A stretch of 64,000 bases of DNA from Murimonas intestini. GTDB taxonomy: Bacteria > Bacillota > Clostridia > Lachnospirales > Lachnospiraceae. The stretch covers positions 124,001 to 188,000 of the forward strand of contig NZ_JANKBI010000001.1 of the NCBI RefSeq assembly GCF_024622195.1, in the 5' to 3' direction. The notes under the pieces are model-generated. The model made no database searches, was not told the origin of the DNA, and saw only the letters and a program-made list of their open reading frames with translations. The translations under genes and the position numbers were made by a program. This document shows positions 24,366-31,577 of the stretch, piece after piece (position 1 is the first letter of the stretch; the number at the start of each line of letters is the position of its first letter).

Positions 24366-26214
24366 GGCAGACACCTCCTTTATAAACAGCAGCACCGCAG
24401 CCAGAACAGCCGGCCCTGCAGTTTTTCGTCACTTCTTCTGATTTAGAACGTTCCCATTCCCTGAGAAGGAATTGCTTCGTTACACCGATAGATATAAAAT
24501 CCCATGGCAGGATCTCATCTGCTGACCGCTCTCTGTCTGTATAGAAAGCCAGATCAACTCCTGTCTCTTCAAAAGCGGAAGTCCAGTATTCAAAATGGAA
24601 GGTCTCAGACCAGGCATCATAAAGCGCCCCATTTTCATATGCTTTAAGGATCGCCTTTCCCACACGCCTGTCTCCTCTTGCCAGAAGTCCCTCAAGTATG
24701 GTCACCTCAGCCTCGTGCCAGTTGTATTTAATGCTCTTGCGGTTTAACTGGTCTTTTACTTCCCGGTTCACTATGCGGGCTTTTTCCAGGAATTCCTCCA
24801 TTGTGTTCATCCTTACCCACTGGAAAGGCGTGAAAGGCTTGGGGACGAAGAAGGACGTGCTGACAGTGATCTGGCATTTGCCGTTCCTCTCCTCCTTGGG
24901 AATCTCATAATATGATCTGGCTATCTTATCAGCCAGCCGTGCTATATCCCTGATATCCTCTTCCGTCTCGCCTGGAAGCCCCAGCATGAAATAAAGCTTG
25001 ACCTTGTTCCAGCCGCCCTTAAATGCCTGGAAGGCCCCGCTTAAGATATCTTCCTCGGTCAGCCCTTTATTAATTACATTTCTCATCCTCTGGGAGCCTG
25101 CCTCAGGCGCAAAAGTCAGGCTGCTTTTTCTTACATCCTGTACCTTGCTCATGACATCCAGAGAAAAGGCGTCGATCCTTAAGGACGGCAGGGATATATT
25201 TACTCCCTTCTGCCCAAACTCATCAATCAGATATGTGACCAGCTCTTCTAACTTGGAATAATCGCTGGAACTTAAGGAGCTTAAGGAGATTTCCTCATGT
25301 CCTGTATTCTTCAGCATCTCATATGCATATTTTTTCAGCATATCAATATCCCGTTCCCTTGTGGGACGGTAAAGCATACCTGCCTGGCAGAACCTGCACC
25401 CGCGGATACATCCCCTCTGGATTTCCAACACCACCCTGTCCTGGGTGACCTTAATATAGGGAACTACAGGCGCGCTTGGATAGTAGGTGTCTGTGACATT
25501 CATGACCACCTGCTTTTCCACAGTGGCGGGAATCCCTTCTTTATTTGGTGCGAATTCCTTAATAGTTCCGTCTTCATTGTATGTCACATGGTAAAGGGAC
25601 GGCACATAAATGCCCGGTATACCTGCCGCAGCCTCCAAAAATTCACGTCTTGTGCGTCCTGCCTCCTTCATTTCCTTATAAAGATCAAGCAGCGCAAAAT
25701 AACTTGTCTCCCCTTCTCCTATATAAAACAGGTCAAAAAAATCCGCAAGAGGTTCAGGATTATAGGCGCAGGGGCCTCCTCCAATCACTACAGGACAGTC
25801 CTCATCCCTGTCAGCAGCCAGAAGCGGGATCAGTGACAGCTCCAGTACCTGAAGAATATTCGTATAGCACATTTCATATTGGAGCGTGATCCCCAGAAAG
25901 TCGCATTCTTTGACTGGGCGCTGTGACTCCAGCGTAAACAGAGGAATCTTTTCCTCACGCATGATTTTATCAAGATCTATCCAGGGTGAGTAGACACGTT
26001 CACAATACGTGTCCTCTCTTTGATTCAGCATATCATATAAAATCTGAATGCCCAGATGCGACATGCCGATCTCGTACACGTCCGGGAAGCACATGGCAAA
26101 CCGCACATCCACCTTATTTACGTCCTTATTTACCGAATTCACCTCATTCCCAATGTAGCGGGCCGGTTTTTCGATTTTTAGTAATATCTCATCACTTAAA
26201 GCTAGTTTTCTCAT
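24349..26214 (-). CDS. TIGR03960 B12-binding-type radical SAM protein
   Basis: 621 residues from MRKLALSD at 26214 (AAGGAG 6 bases upstream). N-terminal B12-binding-like domain (PDVYEIGMSHLGIQILYDMLN), then the radical SAM core with the [4Fe-4S] motif RGCIRGCRFCQAG (about 260-272), and a Cys-rich C-terminus (NCRAGCSGCGA). Forms a conserved pair with the next gene; rng and rplU follow. Reaction not established. Confidence 0.94.
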   Translation of the reverse strand: MRKLALSDEILLKIEKPARYIGNEVNSVNKDVNKVDVRFAMCFPDVYEIGMSHLGIQILYDMLNQREDTYCERVYSPWIDLDKIMREEKIPLFTLESQRPVKECDFLGITLQYEMCYTNILQVLELSLIPLLAADRDEDCPVVIGGGPCAYNPEPLADFFDLFYIGEGETSYFALLDLYKEMKEAGRTRREFLEAAAGIPGIYVPSLYHVTYNEDGTIKEFAPNKEGIPATVEKQVVMNVTDTYYPSAPVVPYIKVTQDRVVLEIQRGCIRGCRFCQAGMLYRPTRERDIDMLKKYAYEMLKNTGHEEISLSSLSSSDYSKLEELVTYLIDEFGQKGVNISLPSLRIDAFSLDVMSKVQDVRKSSLTFAPEAGSQRMRNVINKGLTEEDILSGAFQAFKGGWNKVKLYFMLGLPGETEEDIRDIARLADKIARSYYEIPKEERNGKCQITVSTSFFVPKPFTPFQWVRMNTMEEFLEKARIVNREVKDQLNRKSIKYNWHEAEVTILEGLLARGDRRVGKAILKAYENGALYDAWSETFHFEYWTSAFEETGVDLAFYTDRERSADEILPWDFISIGVTKQFLLREWERSKSEEVTKNCRAGCSGCGAAVYKGGVCLEDKN

Positions 26215-26611
26215 TGTTTCTCCTTGTATTTTGTTAATATTACACAATAATATACTTATTATCCTGTTGACATATCCAATACAAATATCCCCTTTTAATA
26301 CGCAGTTTCAAGCTGATTTCTATGACCCAAAACTGAAGTGAAAACACTTGATTTTACCTGTTTTGCAACACTTCTTCTAAACCGCAACTGCTTGATACTG
26401 TTTGATATTAAGCTGCAACAGCCTGCAATGCGCGCAACACACTATAGCTTATATGCTCCAAATTTGTATTTGGGGCAAGCAATGCGTGCTTTTATTTGTT
26501 TTAGCACATCATTCTAAATTATAACGTGCTAACTGTAAAACCCACAGTATGTAGCATTTTAGTCCGTTGCTATTACTGTGGAAGTCAATATGCATAACGA
26601 TGCATGCTTGT
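26215..26611. other. Gene-poor boundary of the first accessory block
   Basis: About 400 bases with no intact gene. It holds the operon start of the radical SAM gene, then AT-rich sequence with short hairpin-prone stretches. ATACGCAGTTTCAAG occurs at 26298-26312 and again at 26618-26632, bounding a 305-base block. On the minus strand each copy forms the end of a reading frame finishing in LETAY, suggesting duplicated or interrupted gene remnants. Confidence 0.5.
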
Positions 26612-26863
26612 TCAATTATACGCAGTTTCAAGAAGAACTTCAAGTAAATAATTATGGTCAATCTCGATTTCATGACGTTTTTTCGGCCCTGGAAGGACTT
26701 CCATCATAAAAGGAATGATTTCTTCTACTGCATCATACACCACTTTAGAAGATGTCTTAAGTTGGATTTCATGAAAAACTCTGATATAATATATGTACAT
26801 TTTTAAGAATAGAGGGAAAAAAGAATATTGTTTCCATTTACGATGAAGATACACAGATAGCAC
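26612..26863 (-). pseudogene. Unrecognised ORF remnant ending LETAYN
   Basis: An open frame of 83 codons. The last ~50 (from HEIQLKTSSKVVYDAVEE to the stop) look protein-like: amphipathic, rich in Glu/Ile, and without the codon oddities of a shadow. The first 30 are not convincing. There is no good ribosome site, and the promoter of the opposite-strand gene (26762-26790) lies inside it. Possibly the C-terminal piece of a transposase or accessory protein. I do not recognise a family. Confidence 0.3.
26762..26790 (+). promoter_or_regulatory. Promoter for the plus-strand small membrane gene
   Basis: TTGGAT (26762-26767) and TATAAT (26785-26790) with a 17-base spacer. Transcription would begin near 26797, after the only nearby ATG at 26793. 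Confidence 0.55.
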
Positions 26864-27252
26864 AGATTACGAAACCTCTTACTGTAATTGAAAATCTTGA
26901 TATCTATTTTCTGCATATAAAAGAGGATTTTGCCTCATTGATTCCTGTCCTTTCATTTTTTACTGTCTACTACGATTATAGAAAATATAATAATGCTGGA
27001 GAATTCACAAAAAATTCTGTTGAGATTTCTGTAAACTATTACTACGACAAAAACAACAGCAAATACAATCCCAACTGGATTGCAGAGGAATTTGGACAGC
27101 AGACACTTGATGAGCTAAATGCGTTTCTGGATAACTTAGAGGCAGAAGGGCGTGCCCAGGCAAAAAGAATCGGGAAATTAGTAGCTCTTTCTTTTTTGAT
27201 TATAATTTTAATAGCATTGATTATTCTATTTATTGTTTTTATATTATTATGA
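26827..27252 (+). CDS. Small tail-anchored membrane protein, start codon unclear
   Basis: An open frame of about 141 codons with no standard start in the right place. A ribosome-site-like AGAGGG (26811-26816) lies 10 bases before an in-frame ATT at 26827; the first in-frame TTG (26938) is 110 bases further in and has no such site. The protein is soluble and aromatic-rich (KNSVEISVNYYYDKNN) with one helix at the very C-terminus (KLVALSFLIIILIALI). A promoter and a terminator flank it, so it looks like a real unit. Either a rare ATT start, or a one-base slip in the A6 run at 26817-26822. Family not recognised. Confidence 0.5.
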   Translation: MVSIYDEDTQIAQITKPLTVIENLDIYFLHIKEDFASLIPVLSFFTVYYDYRKYNNAGEFTKNSVEISVNYYYDKNNSKYNPNWIAEEFGQQTLDELNAFLDNLEAEGRAQAKRIGKLVALSFLIIILIALIILFIVFILL

Positions 27253-27256
27253 TGAT

Positions 27257-27285
27257 TAACAGCCGTAACATGATGTCACGGCTGT
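27257..27285. terminator. Bidirectional terminator
   Basis: Hairpin AACAGCCGT / ACGGCTGTT with a short loop, followed by TTTTCTT on the plus strand. It closes the plus-strand membrane gene and overlaps the end of the minus-strand fragment that converges on it. Confidence 0.8.
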
Positions 27286-27431
27286 TTTCTTATAAACTCG
27301 TATGCGAAAGATACTGCTTCACAAGTTAGTTTTTCACACATATGCGGTGGGTCATTTTCAGAAAATCCATCAGGACGTAAATGGTAACAGCTTAATGAAC
27401 CAAAGCGCTGCTTAAATTCTTGCTTGCTCAA
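27276..27431 (-). pseudogene. Truncated gene fragment of 51 codons, unrecognised
   Basis: A protein-like frame (SKQEFKQRFGSLSCYHLR ... MCEKLTCEAVSFAYEFIRK) starts right at the end of a copy of the dispersed repeat and has no ATG or ribosome site. It looks like the C-terminal end of a gene cut off at the repeat. Family not recognised. Confidence 0.4.
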
Positions 27432-27435
27432 AGTT

Positions 27436-27476
27436 CGCAAATTCTAATCATTGTGTCAGATAAACTGGGATTTATC
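27436..27476. repeat. Dispersed accessory repeat, copy 1
   Basis: GCAAATTC ... GATAAACTGGGATTTAT. Full-length copy that overlaps the 3' end of the membrane-protein gene. It shares the central GATAAACTGGGATTT with copy 3 (28831-28873). Confidence 0.6.
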
Positions 27477-27933
27477 AAATTATAAAATTGACTACTCCAT
27501 ATATCAAATGGCAAATCGTAAAAACCGAAATAGGAATAATTGCTATTCCATTCTTCCTATCAACGGCAAAAAACAAAAAAGCTAAACATGGTGAAACAGT
27601 CAATCCTAAAATAACAATTGCATTTACTATACCAATATAATAAACTATCCAACTTGTAAAATACAGTAAGCAGCAACCTACTACAATGATAATAAAAGGT
27701 GTTCCGCACATTTTTTTACTTTCTCTGTTTCTAAAAATACATAAGGCGGAAATCATCAATACTTGACACACAGAAGCTACTGTATCAAACGTTTCTGTAA
27801 TTGAATTTACCCTTAATATATCGTTTGGCGCAGGTATAGCAAACCAAATAAAATTAGGTATCATAACAATTAGGAATAACAGTAATCCCTCAATATTAAA
27901 GCTTAACTTATATTTTTTTAACATCTGCATCAT
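27475..27933 (-). CDS. Hypothetical four-helix membrane protein
   Basis: 152 residues with four predicted transmembrane helices and short polar loops (NRESKKMCGT, DRKNG). No motif for transport or catalysis is visible. It begins next to one repeat copy and ends in another, with unrelated genes on both sides, like a self-contained unit. Family not identified. Confidence 0.7.
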   Translation of the reverse strand: MMQMLKKYKLSFNIEGLLLFLIVMIPNFIWFAIPAPNDILRVNSITETFDTVASVCQVLMISALCIFRNRESKKMCGTPFIIIVVGCCLLYFTSWIVYYIGIVNAIVILGLTVSPCLAFLFFAVDRKNGIAIIPISVFTICHLIYGVVNFII

Positions 27934-27935
27934 CT

Positions 27936-27977
27936 CACAAATTCAAATTTTCCAGTTTGACAACTGGAATTTATTTC
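27936..27977. repeat. Dispersed accessory repeat, copy 2
   Basis: CACAAATTCAAATTT followed by a perfect hairpin TTCCAGTT-TGAC-AACTGGAA and ATTTATTTC. It fills the gap between the DUF3795 fragment and the membrane gene. Confidence 0.6.
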
Positions 27978-28282
27978 TTTACCAGTTCATCTAGCATTTT
28001 GCGATTCTCACTTCCAGTTGGCACATAACTGTTTATGTACTGGCATGGGTACTCATTACATTCTGCACAATGAGAAATGCTTTTGTGCATACCACACTTT
28101 CTCATAAGACATTCTTTACACATTTTCTCATTTACTCCAACTACCGAGTGACACCCCGTACAATTCATATCTTCTTTTACAAACTCAAATGTGTCTGTAG
28201 AATATTCGATTGCTAATTTCTCTTTTAGTTCTTCATTATTCGTCTTGGTTACAATGTATACAGGACATTGCGAACAGACCAA
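27971..28282 (-). pseudogene. DUF3795 Cys-rich protein lacking its true start
   Basis: 103 codons encoding a DUF3795 protein: CGLVCSQCPVY at the start, then CTGCHS, CKECLMRKCGMHK and HCAECNEYPC clusters, probably metal-binding. An intact paralogue lies at 50474. The reading frame enters from inside the GNAT gene: the CGL motif is read out of frame through the GNAT C-terminus, with no ATG or ribosome site; only a TTG is available. The 5' end of the gene appears lost at a recombination junction. Confidence 0.65.
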
Positions 28283-28818
28283 ACCACAAAATCTGTGTTG
28301 CCATTAAAGTTGAGCTGATACATTCTAAATATGACGGGAATATCCTTCGGTTGCCATTGTTCTTCATAAGAATAGCAGTATCTCATACCTACTTTTTTCA
28401 TAACATTTCCGCTTCTCGGATTGTTTTTATCATGGGTTGCTGTAATATATGCTAGCCCGTCTTTTTTTACCTGTCCCACGACGGCTTTCCCTGCTTCTGT
28501 AACAATTCCCCTATGCCAAAACTCCTTACGCAATCCGTAACCAAAGTCATGGTGTTCTTCCATATCAACGTTGATATAACCTATTGGGAAATTATCTTCT
28601 TTTAGGCAAATAGCATATGCGTAGCCTTGCGGTTGTGCATATTTTGAAGCATATCTTTCCTCATAAAATTTCTTTGTTTCCTCTATATTTTTTATGGGAT
28701 ACCACGGTAAAAACTTATTCACTTCCTCATCTTTAAGAATTAGATATAATGCTTCCATATCTTGTTCTGTAAATTTTCTTAAAATCAAACGCTTTGTTTC
28801 TAATGTAGGCGTATTCAT
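28249..28818 (-). CDS. RimJ/RimL-type GNAT acetyltransferase with replaced C-terminus
   Basis: 189 residues, GNAT fold from LETKRLILRKFTEQDMEALY to KVGMRYCYSYEEQW; the acetyl-CoA loop reads FGYGLRKEFWHRGIVTEAG (about 92-110). The last ~14 residues (after MYQLNFNGN) are not GNAT-like: they are the DUF3795 gene start translated in the wrong frame. The fusion overlaps by 34 bases. GAGGTAAG precedes the ATG. The core is intact, so the enzyme may still work. Confidence 0.8.
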   Translation of the reverse strand: MNTPTLETKRLILRKFTEQDMEALYLILKDEEVNKFLPWYPIKNIEETKKFYEERYASKYAQPQGYAYAICLKEDNFPIGYINVDMEEHHDFGYGLRKEFWHRGIVTEAGKAVVGQVKKDGLAYITATHDKNNPRSGNVMKKVGMRYCYSYEEQWQPKDIPVIFRMYQLNFNGNTDFVVWSVRNVLYTL

Positions 28819-28830
28819 ATTGTCTTACCT

Positions 28831-28873
28831 CTACAAATTCAAATTTCTCTTTCGGATAAACTGGGATTTGAAG
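28831..28873. repeat. Dispersed accessory repeat, copy 3
   Basis: CTACAAATTCAAATTTCTCT ... GATAAACTGGGATTTGAAG, with outer inverted arms TTCAAAT / ATTTGAA. It occupies the gap between the metallo-hydrolase and GNAT genes. Confidence 0.65.
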
Positions 28874-28882
28874 ATATTGTTG

Positions 28883-29605
28883 TCACTTCAAAAGATATAA
28901 CTTAAGCTTACTAATTTCAGTTTTGAACTTATACAAATCATTACTTTTGAATCGTTGTCCATGTGATGGGTAAATATAATCTACATTTTCATCCAACAAT
29001 ACTTTCCACGAATTTTCAAATTCTTTTTTATTCTCTACCCATATCGTTATCCTATGTAAACTTGGCAAACCATTCATTGCGGCATCTCCACAAAATATTT
29101 GATTTTCCACTTTTAAGGAAATAGAATCCGCTGTATGTCCTGGTGTGAATAATATTTTGCCAGATAATAACTTTTCAATTCCAGAAACATTATCTTTTGT
29201 TATCTCTATAAATCTTTTTTTATAGGTTTCATCTATTGCAGGAAAAAGATGTTTTCCATTGCCCAATAACTTCATAATGCGACAAAAGAACAGTGCAAGC
29301 CTACTACTGCAGCCACCCTCAAAGGAATTTTGTCCTCTTGCCAAAACTGAAAATGCTTTATCACTTATAATACAAGTAATATTGGGATGCTTATCCAATG
29401 CCTCTTTCAGAAAACCGGCATGGTCATCATGGGCATGTGTTAGAAAAATATATTTAATATTAGCCCAAGAAATTCCTTTTCGTTTCATAGACGAAGTACA
29501 TTTTGTATAATTATTTTCATAGCCTGTATCAATCATAACAAACCCATCATTAATCTGGTAAAGATATGTATTCATGACTCTGTTTCCGGCATTATATATT
29601 TTCAT
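28883..29605 (-). CDS. MBL-fold metallo-hydrolase
   Basis: 240 residues. The zinc motif THAHDDHAG (about 55-63) is complete, with downstream ligands in PGHTADS (about 155), FCGDAA and YPSHGQRF near the C-terminus. Single-domain members are glyoxalase II-like or RNase-like hydrolases; the substrate cannot be inferred. AGGAG lies before the ATG. The gene ends next to a dispersed repeat. Confidence 0.9.
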   Translation of the reverse strand: MKIYNAGNRVMNTYLYQINDGFVMIDTGYENNYTKCTSSMKRKGISWANIKYIFLTHAHDDHAGFLKEALDKHPNITCIISDKAFSVLARGQNSFEGGCSSRLALFFCRIMKLLGNGKHLFPAIDETYKKRFIEITKDNVSGIEKLLSGKILFTPGHTADSISLKVENQIFCGDAAMNGLPSLHRITIWVENKKEFENSWKVLLDENVDYIYPSHGQRFKSNDLYKFKTEISKLKLYLLK

Positions 29606-29647
29606 ACATCTCCTCTATTATCATCCCAAAAATCATCTGTCGGTGTG

Positions 29648-30109
29648 CTACTCAAATTCACCTATTACATTTCCGCTTTGAATAATATGACCTTTTGCCC
29701 TTCTTAAAAAAGTTCCTTTCATAGAATTGGCACTTAAATTTAATTCACAATCCAAAGCATAGATAGTAAAGAGGTAGATATGCTTTTTCCCTTTCGGAGG
29801 TTTAGGCCCAGCATATTGATGGAAACCATATCCAACCCCTTGAACTGCATTTCCCAACACTATCTTACCCGCTGGAATTCCTTTCTCGATTTTATCAGTT
29901 GCAGGAATATTCCAAATAATCCAATGGGTAAATTTTTTTATTGGATGTGTCAAATCCTCTAACGTAATGGCTAATGTTTTGGCATTGGGCAACAAATTTT
30001 TAATAATAAACTCTGGCGATATGTTTTGTCCTCGCCCAGTATATTCAATCGGGATTTTTTTACCCGTTTTCATTCCGGTACACACAAAATTTAATTCCGT
30101 CTTTTCCAT
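29648..30109 (-). CDS. YbhB/YbcL family PEBP-like protein
   Basis: 153 residues, phosphatidylethanolamine-binding protein fold. Ligand-site markers are present: ITLEDLTHPIKKFTHWIIWNIP (DPD-like region with HW) and YQFHQYAGPKPPKGKKHIYLFTIYALD. Bacterial members have no firm function. Stands alone between unrelated small genes. Confidence 0.92.
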   Translation of the reverse strand: MEKTELNFVCTGMKTGKKIPIEYTGRGQNISPEFIIKNLLPNAKTLAITLEDLTHPIKKFTHWIIWNIPATDKIEKGIPAGKIVLGNAVQGVGYGFHQYAGPKPPKGKKHIYLFTIYALDCELNLSANSMKGTFLRRAKGHIIQSGNVIGEFE

Positions 30110-30145
30110 AACAATAATTACCTTTCAATTTATTTAGCCCTAAAA

Positions 30146-30157
30146 CTTCAAATTTTC
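30146..30157. repeat. Dispersed accessory repeat, short remnant (copy 4)
   Basis: CTTCAAATTTTC matches the 5' half of the repeat only; it overlaps the start of the small pseudogene end. Confidence 0.3.
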
Positions 30158-30158
30158 A

Positions 30159-30322
30159 TTAAACATACTCCATTAGTTCTTTTTTATATTTTAAAAATGA
30201 ATGGTCTATGGCTATCCCTGCAATGTCAGAAATTTCATCAAAAGTCAATTTGATAGATTGTTTTCCATTGGCAGAAATAATTCCGAATCATTTTTTATCG
30301 CTTTTCTATATGTTAGTTTCAT
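30159..30322 (-). pseudogene. Small soluble protein gene broken by one lost base
   Basis: The ATG at 30322 has GGAGAAAAA upstream and gives MKLTYRKAIKNDSE before going off frame. Restoring one A after codon 14 joins it to IISANGKQSIKLTFDEI and DHSFLKYKKELMEYV, ending at 30159. The joined ~53 residues resemble a widespread family of small proteins with a LTFDEI ... HSFLKYKKEL pattern, usually longer, so the C-terminus is probably also cut. I do not assign a name. Confidence 0.6.
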
Positions 30323-30395
30323 TTTTTCTCCAAATTATATTTTTTCTACCATAACCTGGAATTTGACGCACTGTAGATTATCCTCATTTTACATA

Positions 30396-30635
30396 CTACA
30401 TCTGAAATGCCGTTATCCAAAAACATATTCCGGCTATAAGTGAAAGCGGAGTCATTACATATTTTTCTTTCCTACTTTTTGAAATCATGTTCATAATAGT
30501 ATTCAAAGATAGGTAAGCGGCAAAGAAGAAACTGTTGTCCACCCATTGTAAATTCGCCCAAAGGCAAACCGCAAGCAACAAGAACTGTTATAGTTGCTAT
30601 AACTCCAAATAATACTGCACCTAATATTGAAAGCA
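30396..30635 (-). pseudogene. Conserved membrane protein gene with internal deletion
   Basis: The N-terminal piece (LGAVLFGVIATITVLVACGL, PLGEFTMGG) starts at the ATG at 30635. The C-terminal piece (AAYLSLNTIMNMISKSRKEK, YVMTPLSLIAGICFWITAF) ends at 30396 in another frame. Both belong to a common Firmicute ~120-residue membrane protein; the middle ~50 residues and the frame are missing. A deletion pseudogene. Confidence 0.65.
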
Positions 30636-30680
30636 TAAATCAATATTCTCCCTTCGCAAAATACAAAAAATTTCAGTTAA

Positions 30681-30700
30681 AAATTCAAATTTTTCTCTTA
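30681..30700. repeat. Dispersed accessory repeat, half copy (copy 5)
   Basis: AAATTCAAATTTTTCTCTTA, the 5' half of the repeat. It lies 16 bases beyond the point where the DHFR-like fragment stops. Confidence 0.5.
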
Positions 30701-30716
30701 GTTATTACATAACTTG

Positions 30717-30815
30717 TCAAGCCTGTATATGGCCACATATCCAGCCTACACTTCCATTTTTATCTGAAATATATACGTTAAGACTCATTGCAATGAATAA
30801 AACGATTGTTTTCAT
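30717..30815 (-). pseudogene. Dihydrofolate reductase-family N-terminal fragment
   Basis: 32 codons from the ATG at 30815: MKTIVLFIAMSLNVYISDKN then GSVGWICGH, the start of RibD-C/DHFR-like proteins (normally MSLDGYIADKNGGVDWL). A stop follows at once, near a copy of the dispersed repeat. Only the first sixth of the gene is left. Confidence 0.6.
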
Positions 30816-30826
30816 ATAGTCAATCT

Positions 30827-31206
30827 CTATACAACATATTTTTCGAGTTCTGTATACCACGGAAATTTTACGGCACCGTTGTCAGCATCAATAATCTCGA
30901 CGTCATCAGTTCTCTGTGCGAAAATTTCACCCTCTAAGACTGCCTCTGTTTTGAATGCCTGGAAGTTATCAAACTCCTGTTCGTCAAGGTAAAACATCGG
31001 GTCAAAAAAGCCTCGGCTTCTACTGAAAAGCCTCGGCTTCTACTGAAGTCACTTGTAAAACCTACCTTATGTTCTTTTCCTTCAAAATTGATGACAAACT
31101 CACTCATTCCGGCATCAATATCAATAGTATCCTGTATTATTTGAATTATTACCGAAATCGGACAAATGACTCTTTTCCTTATTCTATCTTTTTTCTTAAA
31201 AAACAT
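30827..31206 (-). pseudogene. Hypothetical protein gene disrupted by a 20-bp tandem duplication
   Basis: The first 60 codons read normally from the ATG at 31206. At 31007-31046 a 20-base unit (AAAAGCCTCGGCTTCTACTG) is present twice in tandem, which shifts the frame. Removing one copy restores one frame through GFFDPMFYLDEQEFDNFQAF and KFPWYTELEKYVV to a TAG at 30827, about 119 residues. No recognised domain; immunity- or SMI1-like size but no clear motif. Either recently inactivated or reversible by slippage. Confidence 0.7.
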
Positions 31207-31577
31207 CTGTTACCTCCATATCTTTAAAATCCACACTTCCAATAACTTGAAAATACTGTGGATTCATTATTAGTATACCATCCACACTGCATCGTTACAA
31301 TTAAAAAGAAGGCGCAAATCGAATGCGGAGCTGTGATATCTCTGTCATATCATGTACTCACAAGTATATCAGCTTCCTTTCCATTTCCGCCAGCATCGAC
31401 CTCAATGCTTTCTCCTTCTCCTTTTTTTCTTGTTTTCTATCTCATTTCAGAAGCAGACTCCGAAATGACCGTTGTTCGTTTTCTGTATGCCAAAAGTAAC
31501 TGGGCATCCATCTTAAAATGTGGGTTCAATTAGCCGCCAAGTCAATATGAGCAGCCGGGATTTAATGATTATGACAG
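31207..31577. other. Decayed spacer
   Basis: 371 bases without an intact gene. On the minus strand a fragment from an ATG at 31510 reads MDAQLLLAYRKRTTVISESA and then continues in another frame as a Lys/Glu-rich stretch (QEKKEKEKALRSMLAEMERK), so a small gene has decayed here. Nothing else seen. Confidence 0.4.

Noticed and set aside
26612..26863. Intact transposase gene
   Set aside because: No catalytic motif, no ribosome site and no terminal inverted repeats; listed only as a remnant.
27436..28873. Canonical integron attC sites
   Set aside because: The repeats lack GTTRRRY/RYYYAAC core sites in the right places and no IntI gene is present; kept as an unnamed repeat.
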